Assembly (NCBI GenBank): GCA_043798715.1
Contig: JAZDOK010000052.1
Location: forward strand, 1 to 11,581
Reading direction: 5' to 3'
Length of the DNA: 11,581 nt
Source of the DNA: JAZDOK01 sp043798715
GTDB taxonomy: Bacteria; Vulcanimicrobiota; JAZDOK01
The notes under the pieces were generated by a model. It did not search any database. It was given only the letters and a program-made list of their open reading frames with translations, and was not told the DNA's origin. Below are positions 5,283 through 11,581 of the stretch, in pieces (position 1 is the stretch's first letter; each line of letters starts with the position of its first letter). A program made the position numbers and the translations under genes.

Positions 5283-7493
5283 ATGCCGGAGAGCAATTAC
5301 TCTGAAAATGCCTTGAAGGTTCTCGAGAAGAGGTACCTGGCTAAGGACTCATCCGGAAAGCCCATCGAATCCCCGGAGGATCTGTTCCTGAGGGTGGCCC
5401 GGAACATTGCCGGCGCTGATATCCCGTATGGGGGAGAGGCCCGGATCGAGGCAACGGCTGAGAAGTTTTACAGGGCGATGAGTTCCCTCGAGTTCCTGCC
5501 CAATTCGCCCACTCTCATGAATGCGGGGCGGCAGCTCCAGCAACTCTCGGCCTGCTTTGTCCTGCCCATTGAGGATTCCATCGAATCAATCTTCGATGCG
5601 GTAAAAAACGTGGCGCTCATTCATAAGAGCGGGGGAGGGACCGGCTTCTCCTTCAGCCGTCTGCGTCCTAAAAACGATCGGGTTGCAACGACCGGCGGCC
5701 TGGCCAGCGGCCCCCTTTCATTCATGCGCGTTTTCAACGTGGCGACCGACGTCATTAAGCAGGGGGGGACCCGGCGGGGTGCAAATATGGCAATTCTATC
5801 CGTGGAGCACCCGGATATCCTCCAGTTTATAACGGCCAAGAAGGATCCCGAAGCCTATAACAATTTCAATTTTTCCGTCGCCGTGACGGAGGAATTTATT
5901 CAGGCTGTAAGGGAGAACAGGGATTACGAACTTAGAAATCCGCGGACGGGGGAACCGGTCCAACAATTAAACGCCTCTGAAGTTTTCGACCTTATCGTGG
6001 AGATGGCCTGGCAGAGCGGGGAACCCGGGATTATTTTTATTGACAGGATGAACAGGGATAATCCCGTGCCTCATATAGGAAGGATCGAGTCCACCAACCC
6101 CTGCGGCGAACAGCCGCTTCTTCCTTATGAAAGCTGCAACCTCGGCTCGATAAACCTTTCAAAGATGTTGAAAAAAGTCGGCAGTCGATATGAGGTTGAC
6201 TACTCAAGGCTTGAGGACACGGTAAACCTGGCGGTCCATTTTCTTGATAATGTCATAGACATGAACCGGTATCCACTTCCCGAAATAAAAAAAATGACCA
6301 TCGGGAACAGGAAAATCGGTCTGGGGATAATGGGATTCGCCGACATGTTGATACGCCTGGGGATACCCTACAACTCCAATGAAGCGCTCAAAACTGCCGG
6401 GGAACTCATGAGCTTTATCCTTAAGAAAGCACAGGACGCCTCCGGGGAACTTGCACGGACTCGGGGCCCCTTCCCTAATTTCAAGGGGAGCACCTATGAT
6501 CTTGGCGGCGCAAAGCCAATCCGGAATGCCACCCTGACGACTATCGCCCCAACGGGGACCTTGAGCATCATAGCCAACTGCTCGAGCGGGATTGAACCTA
6601 TTTTTGCGGTCTGTTACTACCGGAGAATTCTCGATGGCGAGCGCCTGGTGGAAATTCATCCCATTTTTATGGAAACAGCCTCCGGTGAAGGATTTTATTC
6701 GACGCAACTGATAGATGATATTGCCCGAAGGGGAACAGTTCAGGGAATGAAGCGTGTCCCCTCCGAAGTGAGGAGATTGTTTATAACCGCGCATGACATC
6801 GCTCCCGAGTGGCATATTCGGATGCAGTCGGTTTTCCAGAAATACACCCATAACGCCGTCTCGAAGACGATTAATTTTCCGGAGCAGGCCACGCAGGAAG
6901 ACATACGTAAAGCCTTTATGCTGGCACATGAAGAAGGATGCAAAGGGATCACCGTATACCGCTACGGAAGCAGGGGAAGACAGGTTCTAAACGTCGGCAA
7001 AGTTGAGGAAGGGCATGCGTCCGGGCCGAGACCTCGTCCCGCCGTTACCTTCGGCACCACCGAGAAGGTGGCAACCGGCTGCGGAAATCTGTATATTACT
7101 GTAAACCGTGATGAATTGAATATCTGCGAGGTCTTTACTCAGACGGGGAAGAGCGGCGGCTGTGACTCGCAATCAGAAGCTACCAGCAGGCTTATTTCAC
7201 TGGCTTTGCGTTCCGGTCTGGATCCCCGGGGTCTGGTAAAACAATTAAAGGGGATCCGGTGTCCCTCCTGTATCCGTCGTGAGGGCGTCAGCGTGCTGTC
7301 TTGTCCGGATGCCCTCGCCAGGGCCATTGAAAAGACGTTGAATGGCGAGAATGTTGACGATTCAGGGGCGGCGCATGCGCCGCCCCTGAATCCTTCCCAG
7401 AACGGACCTTTCTGTCCGGAGTGCGGCGAGCCGCTGGAGATTGCAGAGGGCTGCATCGTGTGCCGCCATTGCGGATATTCAAGGTGTACCTGA
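5283..7493 (+). CDS. nrdJ: Class II adenosylcobalamin-dependent ribonucleotide reductase
   Basis: Reduces ribonucleotides to deoxyribonucleotides using a radical generated from adenosylcobalamin, without oxygen; a cytoplasmic enzyme of DNA precursor synthesis. The 736 residues carry the full catalytic set: redox Cys C91 (SACFVLP), the N272-P-C274-G-E276 motif with thiyl-radical C274, redox partner C285 (ESCNLGSINL), and APTGT at 422-426. The glycine-rich 'HKSGGGTGFSFSRLRP' and 'GGTRRGANMAIL' regions are typical. After the barrel comes the TSCPD-like domain (about 590-680; C660-P-S-C663), a linker, and a C-terminal zinc-ribbon-like cluster: C711xxC714, C724xxC727xxC730, with C735 near the end. 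C-terminal cysteines in this class help re-reduce the active site. The ATG has AAGGGGA nine bases upstream. No B12 riboswitch or clear NrdR box is visible in the 118 bases after the terminator. The linker is encoded by a 34-bp palindrome. Confidence 0.97.
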   Translation: MPESNYSENALKVLEKRYLAKDSSGKPIESPEDLFLRVARNIAGADIPYGGEARIEATAEKFYRAMSSLEFLPNSPTLMNAGRQLQQLSACFVLPIEDSIESIFDAVKNVALIHKSGGGTGFSFSRLRPKNDRVATTGGLASGPLSFMRVFNVATDVIKQGGTRRGANMAILSVEHPDILQFITAKKDPEAYNNFNFSVAVTEEFIQAVRENRDYELRNPRTGEPVQQLNASEVFDLIVEMAWQSGEPGIIFIDRMNRDNPVPHIGRIESTNPCGEQPLLPYESCNLGSINLSKMLKKVGSRYEVDYSRLEDTVNLAVHFLDNVIDMNRYPLPEIKKMTIGNRKIGLGIMGFADMLIRLGIPYNSNEALKTAGELMSFILKKAQDASGELARTRGPFPNFKGSTYDLGGAKPIRNATLTTIAPTGTLSIIANCSSGIEPIFAVCYYRRILDGERLVEIHPIFMETASGEGFYSTQLIDDIARRGTVQGMKRVPSEVRRLFITAHDIAPEWHIRMQSVFQKYTHNAVSKTINFPEQATQEDIRKAFMLAHEEGCKGITVYRYGSRGRQVLNVGKVEEGHASGPRPRPAVTFGTTEKVATGCGNLYITVNRDELNICEVFTQTGKSGGCDSQSEATSRLISLALRSGLDPRGLVKQLKGIRCPSCIRREGVSVLSCPDALARAIEKTLNGENVDDSGAAHAPPLNPSQNGPFCPECGEPLEIAEGCIVCRHCGYSRCT
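7359..7392. repeat. Perfect 34-bp palindrome inside nrdJ
   Basis: The left half GATTCAGGGGCGGCGCA is followed immediately by its exact reverse complement, with no loop or mismatch (17 + 17). It lies in frame, starting at codon 693, and encodes D-S-G-A-A-H-A-P-P-L-N, a flexible Gly/Ala/Pro stretch between the TSCPD-like domain and the zinc ribbon. No T-tract follows, so it is not a terminator. A very stable mRNA hairpin is expected. It looks like a REP-like or other palindromic element tolerated in a linker. Confidence 0.9.
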
Positions 7494-7502
7494 ACCTGCG
7501 GC

Positions 7503-9074
7503 CTACTCTAATTGTTTCAAGCGGGTTTCGTACTTTTCCTTAAGTTCAAGGTATGTTTTTTCAGATATTTCGCTGGCAATGAAGCGCTCTTCGAGTTTTT
7601 CGAGTATTTTACCAATTTTATGGCGGTGAGCCGAGGCGTCAAGTGGAGGGGGAGGAGGGGGAATATTTGATGGATTCGAATCGTCCGGCGGAGCTATTTC
7701 CTTTCCCTGAAGGGTGACCAGTTTGCTCTCAAACTGAGTTTTCAGGGAATTAAAAGTTTCTTCGTCTATAGCGCCGGTAAGTTTTTTTAGTTTCAGTTTT
7801 TCGAGTTCGGTGACGGCATCCTTGAATTCCTCAGAGAGTTTTTTTCTCCGTTCTTCAAGCTGTCTGCTGGCTGTCGCCTGCAGGGCCATGATTTTTTCCG
7901 AGCGCTTTTTCAAGGTATATTCCAGAGATTTGGCCTCATCGAGAGGTTTCTGTTTTTCTTCCTCCTTAACGGCGGACTGCTGTTTGCTCATTAAATCCCA
8001 TCGCTTGGCGTCAATGGCGAAGTTTTCCATATTGGAATGAATAATTTTGATTTTCCCATCCTTGATAACTACCAGGTCCAGGTCATCACGCTCGTTGAAA
8101 AGAATGTGGTAACTGTCTACAAAATGTTCCAGTGGCTGAAGATCAATATTATAAAAGACGGCATCTTCAAAACTCTTGGCCATAAATAAAGGAGGTTGCT
8201 TGGAATTAAGGGCTACATAGTTTCTTCCAAGGTTGATAATCCTGTAATTCGGAATCGGACTTACGTCGTACTTTTCGCCTTGCGAGGTGATGATCAGAAA
8301 CTTCCTGATATCCCCCTGGGCCAGATCGGTCAGGACGGTTCCTTCGCAGTTGATAATCAAAAGACTTATCTCTGAATCATAGACCGCAAAGTCAAAGAGG
8401 ATGGTCTCTACGGGGACGTGGATGATGGAAATGGTGGAAGCTGTGCCGCCGGGAGTCTTTTTGATGTCGCAAGCGGTCATGAATTCAAAATCTCTGGAGA
8501 TGTTCCACAAAAAGGAATCCGGAATCCGGCTGTCGCTCATCTGTTTATAGAACACTCTCTCCGTGCCTGTTCTCAGATCATAGAAGATGACTTCATGCAG
8601 AATCTGGTTTACTTCCGGAGTTGAAGAAGAAAGGAGGTTGAAAATTTTTTCGGAGAGTTTTCCCTGGAAGGTGATTTTTTCCAGACAAATGCGATCCCCC
8701 CGGTTATCCATTTTACAGAAAGCAAGTGAGGAGTTGGTTTTCGCCAGTGACTGGGGAGAATATTTGGCGAGCAGGTGTGGAGGATCGTTTGAGGTGGGGA
8801 AAACAAAAATCCCTTCCTCGGATATAATCGCCGAAACTCCGTTGTTCCCAAGTCCGATTGGCCTGAATTTCTTGAAAGGAACGTTTCTTTTCCAAAGAAT
8901 GTTTTCTTCCTTGTAAAGGGAAATTTCCTGTTCGTGGATGCCAAGAAAAAACCTTGAATTCGAGCTGTTGATAAAATATTGCATAAATGAAATGCCTTTC
9001 GAGTTTTTCCAGAGTTGACTTTCGCCAAGACAAGTAAAAAACCCTTCCGTTATCGTGTTTATGCGGAATCCCAA
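7503..9074 (-). CDS. Unrecognised beta-rich / coiled-coil protein with two SHOCT-like repeats
   Basis: The family is not recognised. The 523-residue protein has no signal peptide or membrane segment, so it is probably cytoplasmic. Residues 1-360 are rich in short beta-strand patterns with recurring '-LW-' and '-IIHxx-' turns, possibly a degenerate beta-propeller. Residues about 370-425 are a charged coiled coil. Two SHOCT-like helical modules follow, aligning without gaps at L424-L452 and L491-L519 (11 of 29 identical), joined by a linker with six prolines (P472-477). In known proteins SHOCT modules act as oligomerisation or tethering tails. The start is uncertain: TTG 9074 is the most upstream start after an in-frame TAG but its AGGG lies too close; ATG 8984 (residue 31) has AAAGG ten bases upstream. 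The gene converges on nrdJ with only nine bases between stops, and is visibly AT-richer than its neighbours. Confidence 0.75.
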   Translation of the reverse strand: MGFRINTITEGFFTCLGESQLWKNSKGISFMQYFINSSNSRFFLGIHEQEISLYKEENILWKRNVPFKKFRPIGLGNNGVSAIISEEGIFVFPTSNDPPHLLAKYSPQSLAKTNSSLAFCKMDNRGDRICLEKITFQGKLSEKIFNLLSSSTPEVNQILHEVIFYDLRTGTERVFYKQMSDSRIPDSFLWNISRDFEFMTACDIKKTPGGTASTISIIHVPVETILFDFAVYDSEISLLIINCEGTVLTDLAQGDIRKFLIITSQGEKYDVSPIPNYRIINLGRNYVALNSKQPPLFMAKSFEDAVFYNIDLQPLEHFVDSYHILFNERDDLDLVVIKDGKIKIIHSNMENFAIDAKRWDLMSKQQSAVKEEEKQKPLDEAKSLEYTLKKRSEKIMALQATASRQLEERRKKLSEEFKDAVTELEKLKLKKLTGAIDEETFNSLKTQFESKLVTLQGKEIAPPDDSNPSNIPPPPPPLDASAHRHKIGKILEKLEERFIASEISEKTYLELKEKYETRLKQLE

Positions 9075-9104
9075 ACCCTACAGGAATAAACGTCTTCCCG
9101 TCAA

Positions 9105-9112
9105 ATTATACT
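9105..9112. promoter_or_regulatory. Candidate bidirectional promoter (overlapping -10 elements)
   Basis: ATTATACT reads as TATACT on the plus strand (9107-9112) and as TATAAT on the minus strand (9110-9105), so the -10 elements of two divergent transcripts overlap. Predicted starts are near 9119 (plus; about 26 bases before the ATG at 9145) and near 9098 (minus; about 24 bases before TTG 9074). Neither direction has a convincing -35, which lowers confidence. The 70-base gap between the two genes holds nothing else obvious. Confidence 0.4.
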
Positions 9113-9144
9113 GTGAAGAGTAAAAGGTTGCCGGGAGTATTTTG

Positions 9145-9618
9145 ATGATAGCGGACACGCTGGATAAAAGCCCTGAGCAGATCCTCTCCTTGCCGGAGGG
9201 TGTCACTGCCGGAATCGCCGCGGTTATTCTGTCTATGGCCTTAGGCTCATGTCTCTTCATGATGCAAGGAGTTTTCGGGAATGTTTCCCGTGGCAGCTTT
9301 TCCGGGTGCGCTGAGATGCTTTTTCCCAGGGCATTGATTCTGGTCTTCACAGGAGCTTTGTGTGGCCTGCTTTTTGCGGCCTCCACCCGCCGTTTCCCGG
9401 GCCGGTGCCTGATCGGACTTGGGATTTTTTATGGAATTGAACTCTGGATACTATGCTTCCTGTTCACGCATGTGTTCCAGGGAATACTTCAGAGGGATCT
9501 GATAAAAACGTGGCCCGTTGTCTGCTCATTCATTTTCTACGGTGTGTTTCTATCCCTTATAGCGGCTTTCAAGCAAATGAAATTGCCGACGGCTTCTTCA
9601 CAAGGGCCGAGGGATTGA
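9145..9618 (+). CDS. Four-helix inner-membrane protein, first gene of carbamoyltransferase operon
   Basis: The 157-residue protein is not recognised by family. ATG 9145 is preferred over TTG 9142 because GGGAG (9133-9137) lies seven bases upstream. Four hydrophobic segments are clear: about 19-42, 63-80, 88-111 and 123-142. The N-terminus is polar (MIADTLDKSPEQ) and the tail is short and hydrophilic. Arg/Lys clusters at 81-87 and 117-121 would set the topology. It lies 34 bases upstream of the DUF5989-type gene and is in the same orientation, so it probably belongs to that operon. SxtJ-type membrane proteins often accompany DUF5989 and carbamoyltransferases, but I see no clear SxtJ signature here, so that assignment is only a possibility. 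No enzymatic residues are evident. Confidence 0.75.
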   Translation: MIADTLDKSPEQILSLPEGVTAGIAAVILSMALGSCLFMMQGVFGNVSRGSFSGCAEMLFPRALILVFTGALCGLLFAASTRRFPGRCLIGLGIFYGIELWILCFLFTHVFQGILQRDLIKTWPVVCSFIFYGVFLSLIAAFKQMKLPTASSQGPRD

Positions 9619-9652
9619 TGTTTGTCTCCGAAATAGATAAGGAAGGTGGGTT

Positions 9653-9823
9653 ATGAAGTTCATTCGAGTGTTGCTTGGGACGGTTAAAGAACTGTTTGAG
9701 TTTCTGTGGCAGCGCAAGCTATGGTGGCTCATTCCGGCGATGGCCGTCATGCTGCTCCTGGCCTTTTTGATTGTTTTTGGGAGCAGTACGCCCATTGCGC
9801 CTTTTATTTACACTCTGTTTTGA
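9653..9823 (+). CDS. DUF5989-type small membrane protein
   Basis: A 56-residue protein easily missed because of its length. The pattern is that of DUF5989: a short amphipathic N-terminus (KELFEFLWQRKLWW, 12-25), one transmembrane helix (about 26-43) and the C-terminal signature PIAPFIYTLF (47-56). Members of this family usually lie directly beside SxtJ-like proteins and large carbamoyltransferases, exactly the context here; their function is unknown. The ribosome site is strong (AAGGAAGG, 9639-9646, six bases before the ATG). The stop and next ATG are TGAtATG, so the following gene is probably translated by coupling. Confidence is high for the gene and good for the family. Confidence 0.88.
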   Translation: MKFIRVLLGTVKELFEFLWQRKLWWLIPAMAVMLLLAFLIVFGSSTPIAPFIYTLF

Positions 9824-9824
9824 T

Positions 9825-10067
9825 ATGAACGTAAAAAAGCATCTGCAAAGATTATCAGCTTCGTGGAAAGAACTGTCTCTGTGCATCGCAGATTTTCAGG
9901 CAGCGCTCTTTTTGATTCTTGTTTATTTCATTGTTTTTTTTCCCCTCGCACTCCTCATGAATATCTTCCTGGATCCTCTGGGGAGGCGGCCTGATTCCGG
10001 ACAATCCTCGTGGAGGCAATGCCGGATCAAAACCACAAGTCTCAAACAGGCTTGCCGGCAATATTAG
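9825..10067 (+). CDS. 80-aa single-helix membrane protein of the carbamoyltransferase operon
   Basis: An amphipathic N-terminus (1-20, MNVKKHLQRLSASWKELSL) precedes one long hydrophobic segment (about 26-48), then a DPLGRRP turn and a basic tail ending W63-x-Q-C-R ... R-Q-Y80. Small proteins with a membrane helix, DPL turn and a W...RQ(F/Y) tail occur next to DUF5989 and carbamoyltransferase genes; I base that on memory of the neighbourhood, not on a search. The ATG at 9825 follows the upstream stop by a single base and has no Shine-Dalgarno of its own, which points to translational coupling. A longer frame upstream exists but overlaps the DUF5989 gene and has no ribosome site. Function unknown. 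Confidence 0.75.
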   Translation: MNVKKHLQRLSASWKELSLCIADFQAALFLILVYFIVFFPLALLMNIFLDPLGRRPDSGQSSWRQCRIKTTSLKQACRQY

Positions 10068-10074
10068 CCGTTTT

Positions 10075-10091
10075 GGAGGTTTACGTCCATA
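10075..10091 (+). promoter_or_regulatory. Ribosome site with ATA in place of the start codon
   Basis: GGAGG at 10075-10079 is followed nine bases later by ATA (10089-10091), exactly where the family's conserved N-terminus (MYILGIS or MNILGIS) places its ATG. No ATG, GTG or TTG lies in frame between the upstream TAG (10065) and the conserved block; the only other rare candidates are ACG at 10083, ATC at 10095 and CTG at 10098. Confidence 0.7.
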
Positions 10092-11581
10092 TATATCCTG
10101 GGAATATCAGCGCTCTACCATGATTCCGCAGCCGCCCTCCTTCGGGATGGAGAGCTTGTCGCCGCCGCGCAGGAGGAGAGATTCAGCCGGATCAAGTTCG
10201 ACCATCATTTCCCCTGGCGGGCTATTGATTACTGCCTGAGAGAAGCGAAAATCAAAGCCGATGAAGTTGATTACGTGGTTTTTTACGAAAAACCGCTTCC
10301 GAAATTCGAGCGGATCCTGCAGTCAATCCTGAGCACGGCGCCCCGTTCCTGGCGCTTGTTCAGGGAGGCGATGATGGGCTGGCTCAGGGAGAAACTATGG
10401 ACAAAAGTTGAAATTTCAATGAAGTTTCCAATACATCCGGACCGGGTTCTTTTTATCGATCACCATCTAAGCCATGCGGCCAGCGCCATGTTCTGCTCCC
10501 CTTTTGAGGAAGCGGCTGTCTTGACGGTGGATGGGGTCGGGGAGTGGTCCACCTGCTGTATCGGCGAGGCATCGGCCTCCTGGACTGACGGGGGGAAAAA
10601 CAAAATTGAATTCATGGAAGAGATGTCGTTTCCTCATTCCCTCGGTCTTCTGTATTCGACTTTTACGGCCTGGCTCGGCTTTAAGGTCAACAGCGGGGAA
10701 TACAAGGTCATGGGTATGGCGCCTTACGGGCAGCCTCGTCATCTTGAGCTGCTTGAAAAAGTTGTCAGGTGTCATGAAGACGGAAGTCTCCGGCTGAACA
10801 TGGATTACTTCAGTTTCCATCACTCCGTTAATACTTCATACAGCCCTAAGTTCCTTGAGCTCTTCGGCCCGCCCCGTCATCCGGAAAAGCCTTTCTTCAC
10901 CGATAGCCAGGGAAGCGGTGCTTTGAAATGTGAAAAAGAGATCGAGGAAAATCGTTACTATGCAGACGTTGCGGCCACGGTACAGTTTTTTACAGAGGAA
11001 ACGCTTCTGAAAACGGTCCGTTATCTTAAGAAAAAAACGGGTCAATGCAATCTCGTAATGGCGGGCGGGGTTGCTCTGAACAGCGTTGCAAACGGCCGGA
11101 TCATGCGCGAGGCTCCCTTTGAGAATATTTATATTCAGCCGAATCCCGGCGATGCCGGGGGCGCGCTCGGAGCGGCTCTTTACGCATGGCATGTCCTTAT
11201 GTGCCGCCCAAGATCCTTTGTTATGGAACACGCCTATTATGGAGAAGAATTCACCGATGACGCCGTTCATCAGTTTTTAATGAAAAGCGGAGCCAACTAT
11301 CGCTCCTTTGATGAAGAGGAATCTCTTGCGGGATATCTGGTCGATGCCATCCTTTCACAGAAAGTCGTGGGAATTTCACGGGGGCGCTTTGAGTGGGGTC
11401 CGAGGGCTCTGGGAAATCGCTCTATACTTGCGGATCCCCGACGGCATGAAATGAAGGAGATCGTCAATACGAAGATAAAATTCAGAGAGCCGTTTCGGCC
11501 CTTTGCTCCGGCTGTTCTGGAGAAAGAAGCTCCTTGCTTTTTCGAGATGGGGATGAATCCGAATCAATATCCCCAGCGTTT
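10089..11581 (+). CDS. NodU/CmcH/TobZ-type carbamoyltransferase (3' end outside window)
   Basis: The enzyme family makes carbamoyl-adenylate from carbamoyl phosphate and ATP and moves the carbamoyl group to a hydroxyl of a small molecule or sugar; the acceptor here is unknown. Numbering the ATA at 10089 as residue 1, 497 codons are open to the right edge. An N-terminal Kae1/YgjD-like domain starts with YILGISALYHDSAAAL (2-17). Metal-site residues H125 and H129 lie in DHHLSHAA, and the partner Asp is probably D355 (PNPGDAGGALGAA). AGGVALNSVANG is at 325-336. The C-terminal family block GRFEWGPRALGNRSILADPR is at 432-451. Known members run to roughly 570-610 residues, so a C-terminal part is missing only because the window ends. 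The lack of a normal start codon is odd; otherwise no stop or frameshift is seen, so it is probably functional. It follows the 80-aa gene by 21 bases. Confidence 0.92.
   Translation, partial: MYILGISALYHDSAAALLRDGELVAAAQEERFSRIKFDHHFPWRAIDYCLREAKIKADEVDYVVFYEKPLPKFERILQSILSTAPRSWRLFREAMMGWLREKLWTKVEISMKFPIHPDRVLFIDHHLSHAASAMFCSPFEEAAVLTVDGVGEWSTCCIGEASASWTDGGKNKIEFMEEMSFPHSLGLLYSTFTAWLGFKVNSGEYKVMGMAPYGQPRHLELLEKVVRCHEDGSLRLNMDYFSFHHSVNTSYSPKFLELFGPPRHPEKPFFTDSQGSGALKCEKEIEENRYYADVAATVQFFTEETLLKTVRYLKKKTGQCNLVMAGGVALNSVANGRIMREAPFENIYIQPNPGDAGGALGAALYAWHVLMCRPRSFVMEHAYYGEEFTDDAVHQFLMKSGANYRSFDEEESLAGYLVDAILSQKVVGISRGRFEWGPRALGNRSILADPRRHEMKEIVNTKIKFREPFRPFAPAVLEKEAPCFFEMGMNPNQYPQR

Noticed and set aside
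6204..6929. 241-aa open frame on the minus strand
   Set aside because: Antisense shadow of nrdJ, whose catalytic motifs fix the plus frame.
7359..7392. Reading the nrdJ palindrome as a transcription terminator
   Set aside because: It lies inside the coding frame, has no loop and no following T-tract; the zinc-ribbon domain continues after it.
10089..10373. Calling the carbamoyltransferase a pseudogene, or starting it at the first in-frame ATG (10373)
   Set aside because: Starting there would delete the conserved YILGISALYHDSAA N-terminus; the frame from the ATA on is fully open with intact motifs, so a rare start or single-base error is more likely.
10836..11270. 144-aa minus-strand frame and other small frames in 10467-11567
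   Set aside because: Shadows of the carbamoyltransferase, whose motifs fix the plus frame.
1..11581. CRISPR arrays, tRNA or rRNA genes, insertion sequences, phage or toxin-antitoxin genes
   Set aside because: No regular spacer-repeat array, cloverleaf, transposase or toxin-like motif was seen by eye in either strand.

Overview
The window reads as chromosome of a Gram-negative, probably anaerobic bacterium. The evidence is a lipobox-bearing periplasmic binding protein, a signal-peptide TPR protein, a Kup potassium transporter and a class II (B12-dependent, oxygen-independent) ribonucleotide reductase. Together with the type of dispersed repeat after kup, this loosely suggests Desulfobacterota (Syntrophales-like). 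That placement is an inference from gene style, not a proven assignment.

Layout, left to right. (1) Positions 1-2369, plus strand: an exported TPR protein, cut by the left edge, overlaps by ATGA a family-1 solute-binding lipoprotein; no ABC permease follows. (2) 2370-4487: a good extended -10 promoter, a Shine-Dalgarno buried in a small hairpin, then kup. (3) 4488-5164: a repeat-rich spacer (CTGCG/CTGTG-type inverted repeat, a second dyad, an 11-bp-period operator-like repeat), then a self-contained unit of an extended -10 promoter, an unrecognised 113-aa gene and a Rho-independent terminator. (4) 5283-7493: nrdJ, with a perfect 34-bp palindrome inside the linker before its C-terminal zinc ribbon. 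(5) 7503-9074, minus strand, convergent with nrdJ: an AT-richer gene for an unrecognised 523-aa protein with a beta-rich N-terminus, a coiled coil and two SHOCT-like repeats around a polyproline linker. (6) 9145-11581, plus strand, divergent from it: an operon of a four-helix membrane protein, a DUF5989-type 56-aa protein, an 80-aa single-helix protein and a NodU/CmcH/TobZ-type carbamoyltransferase that runs off the right edge.

Most of the window is unrelated housekeeping and transport genes in separate transcription units. The least understood part is the right-hand operon: small membrane proteins in tight spacing with a carbamoyltransferase whose expected ATG start is replaced by ATA, although the rest of the frame is open. 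Other points of interest are the in-frame palindrome in nrdJ, the orphan 113-aa gene with its own regulatory region, and the duplicated SHOCT-like module.
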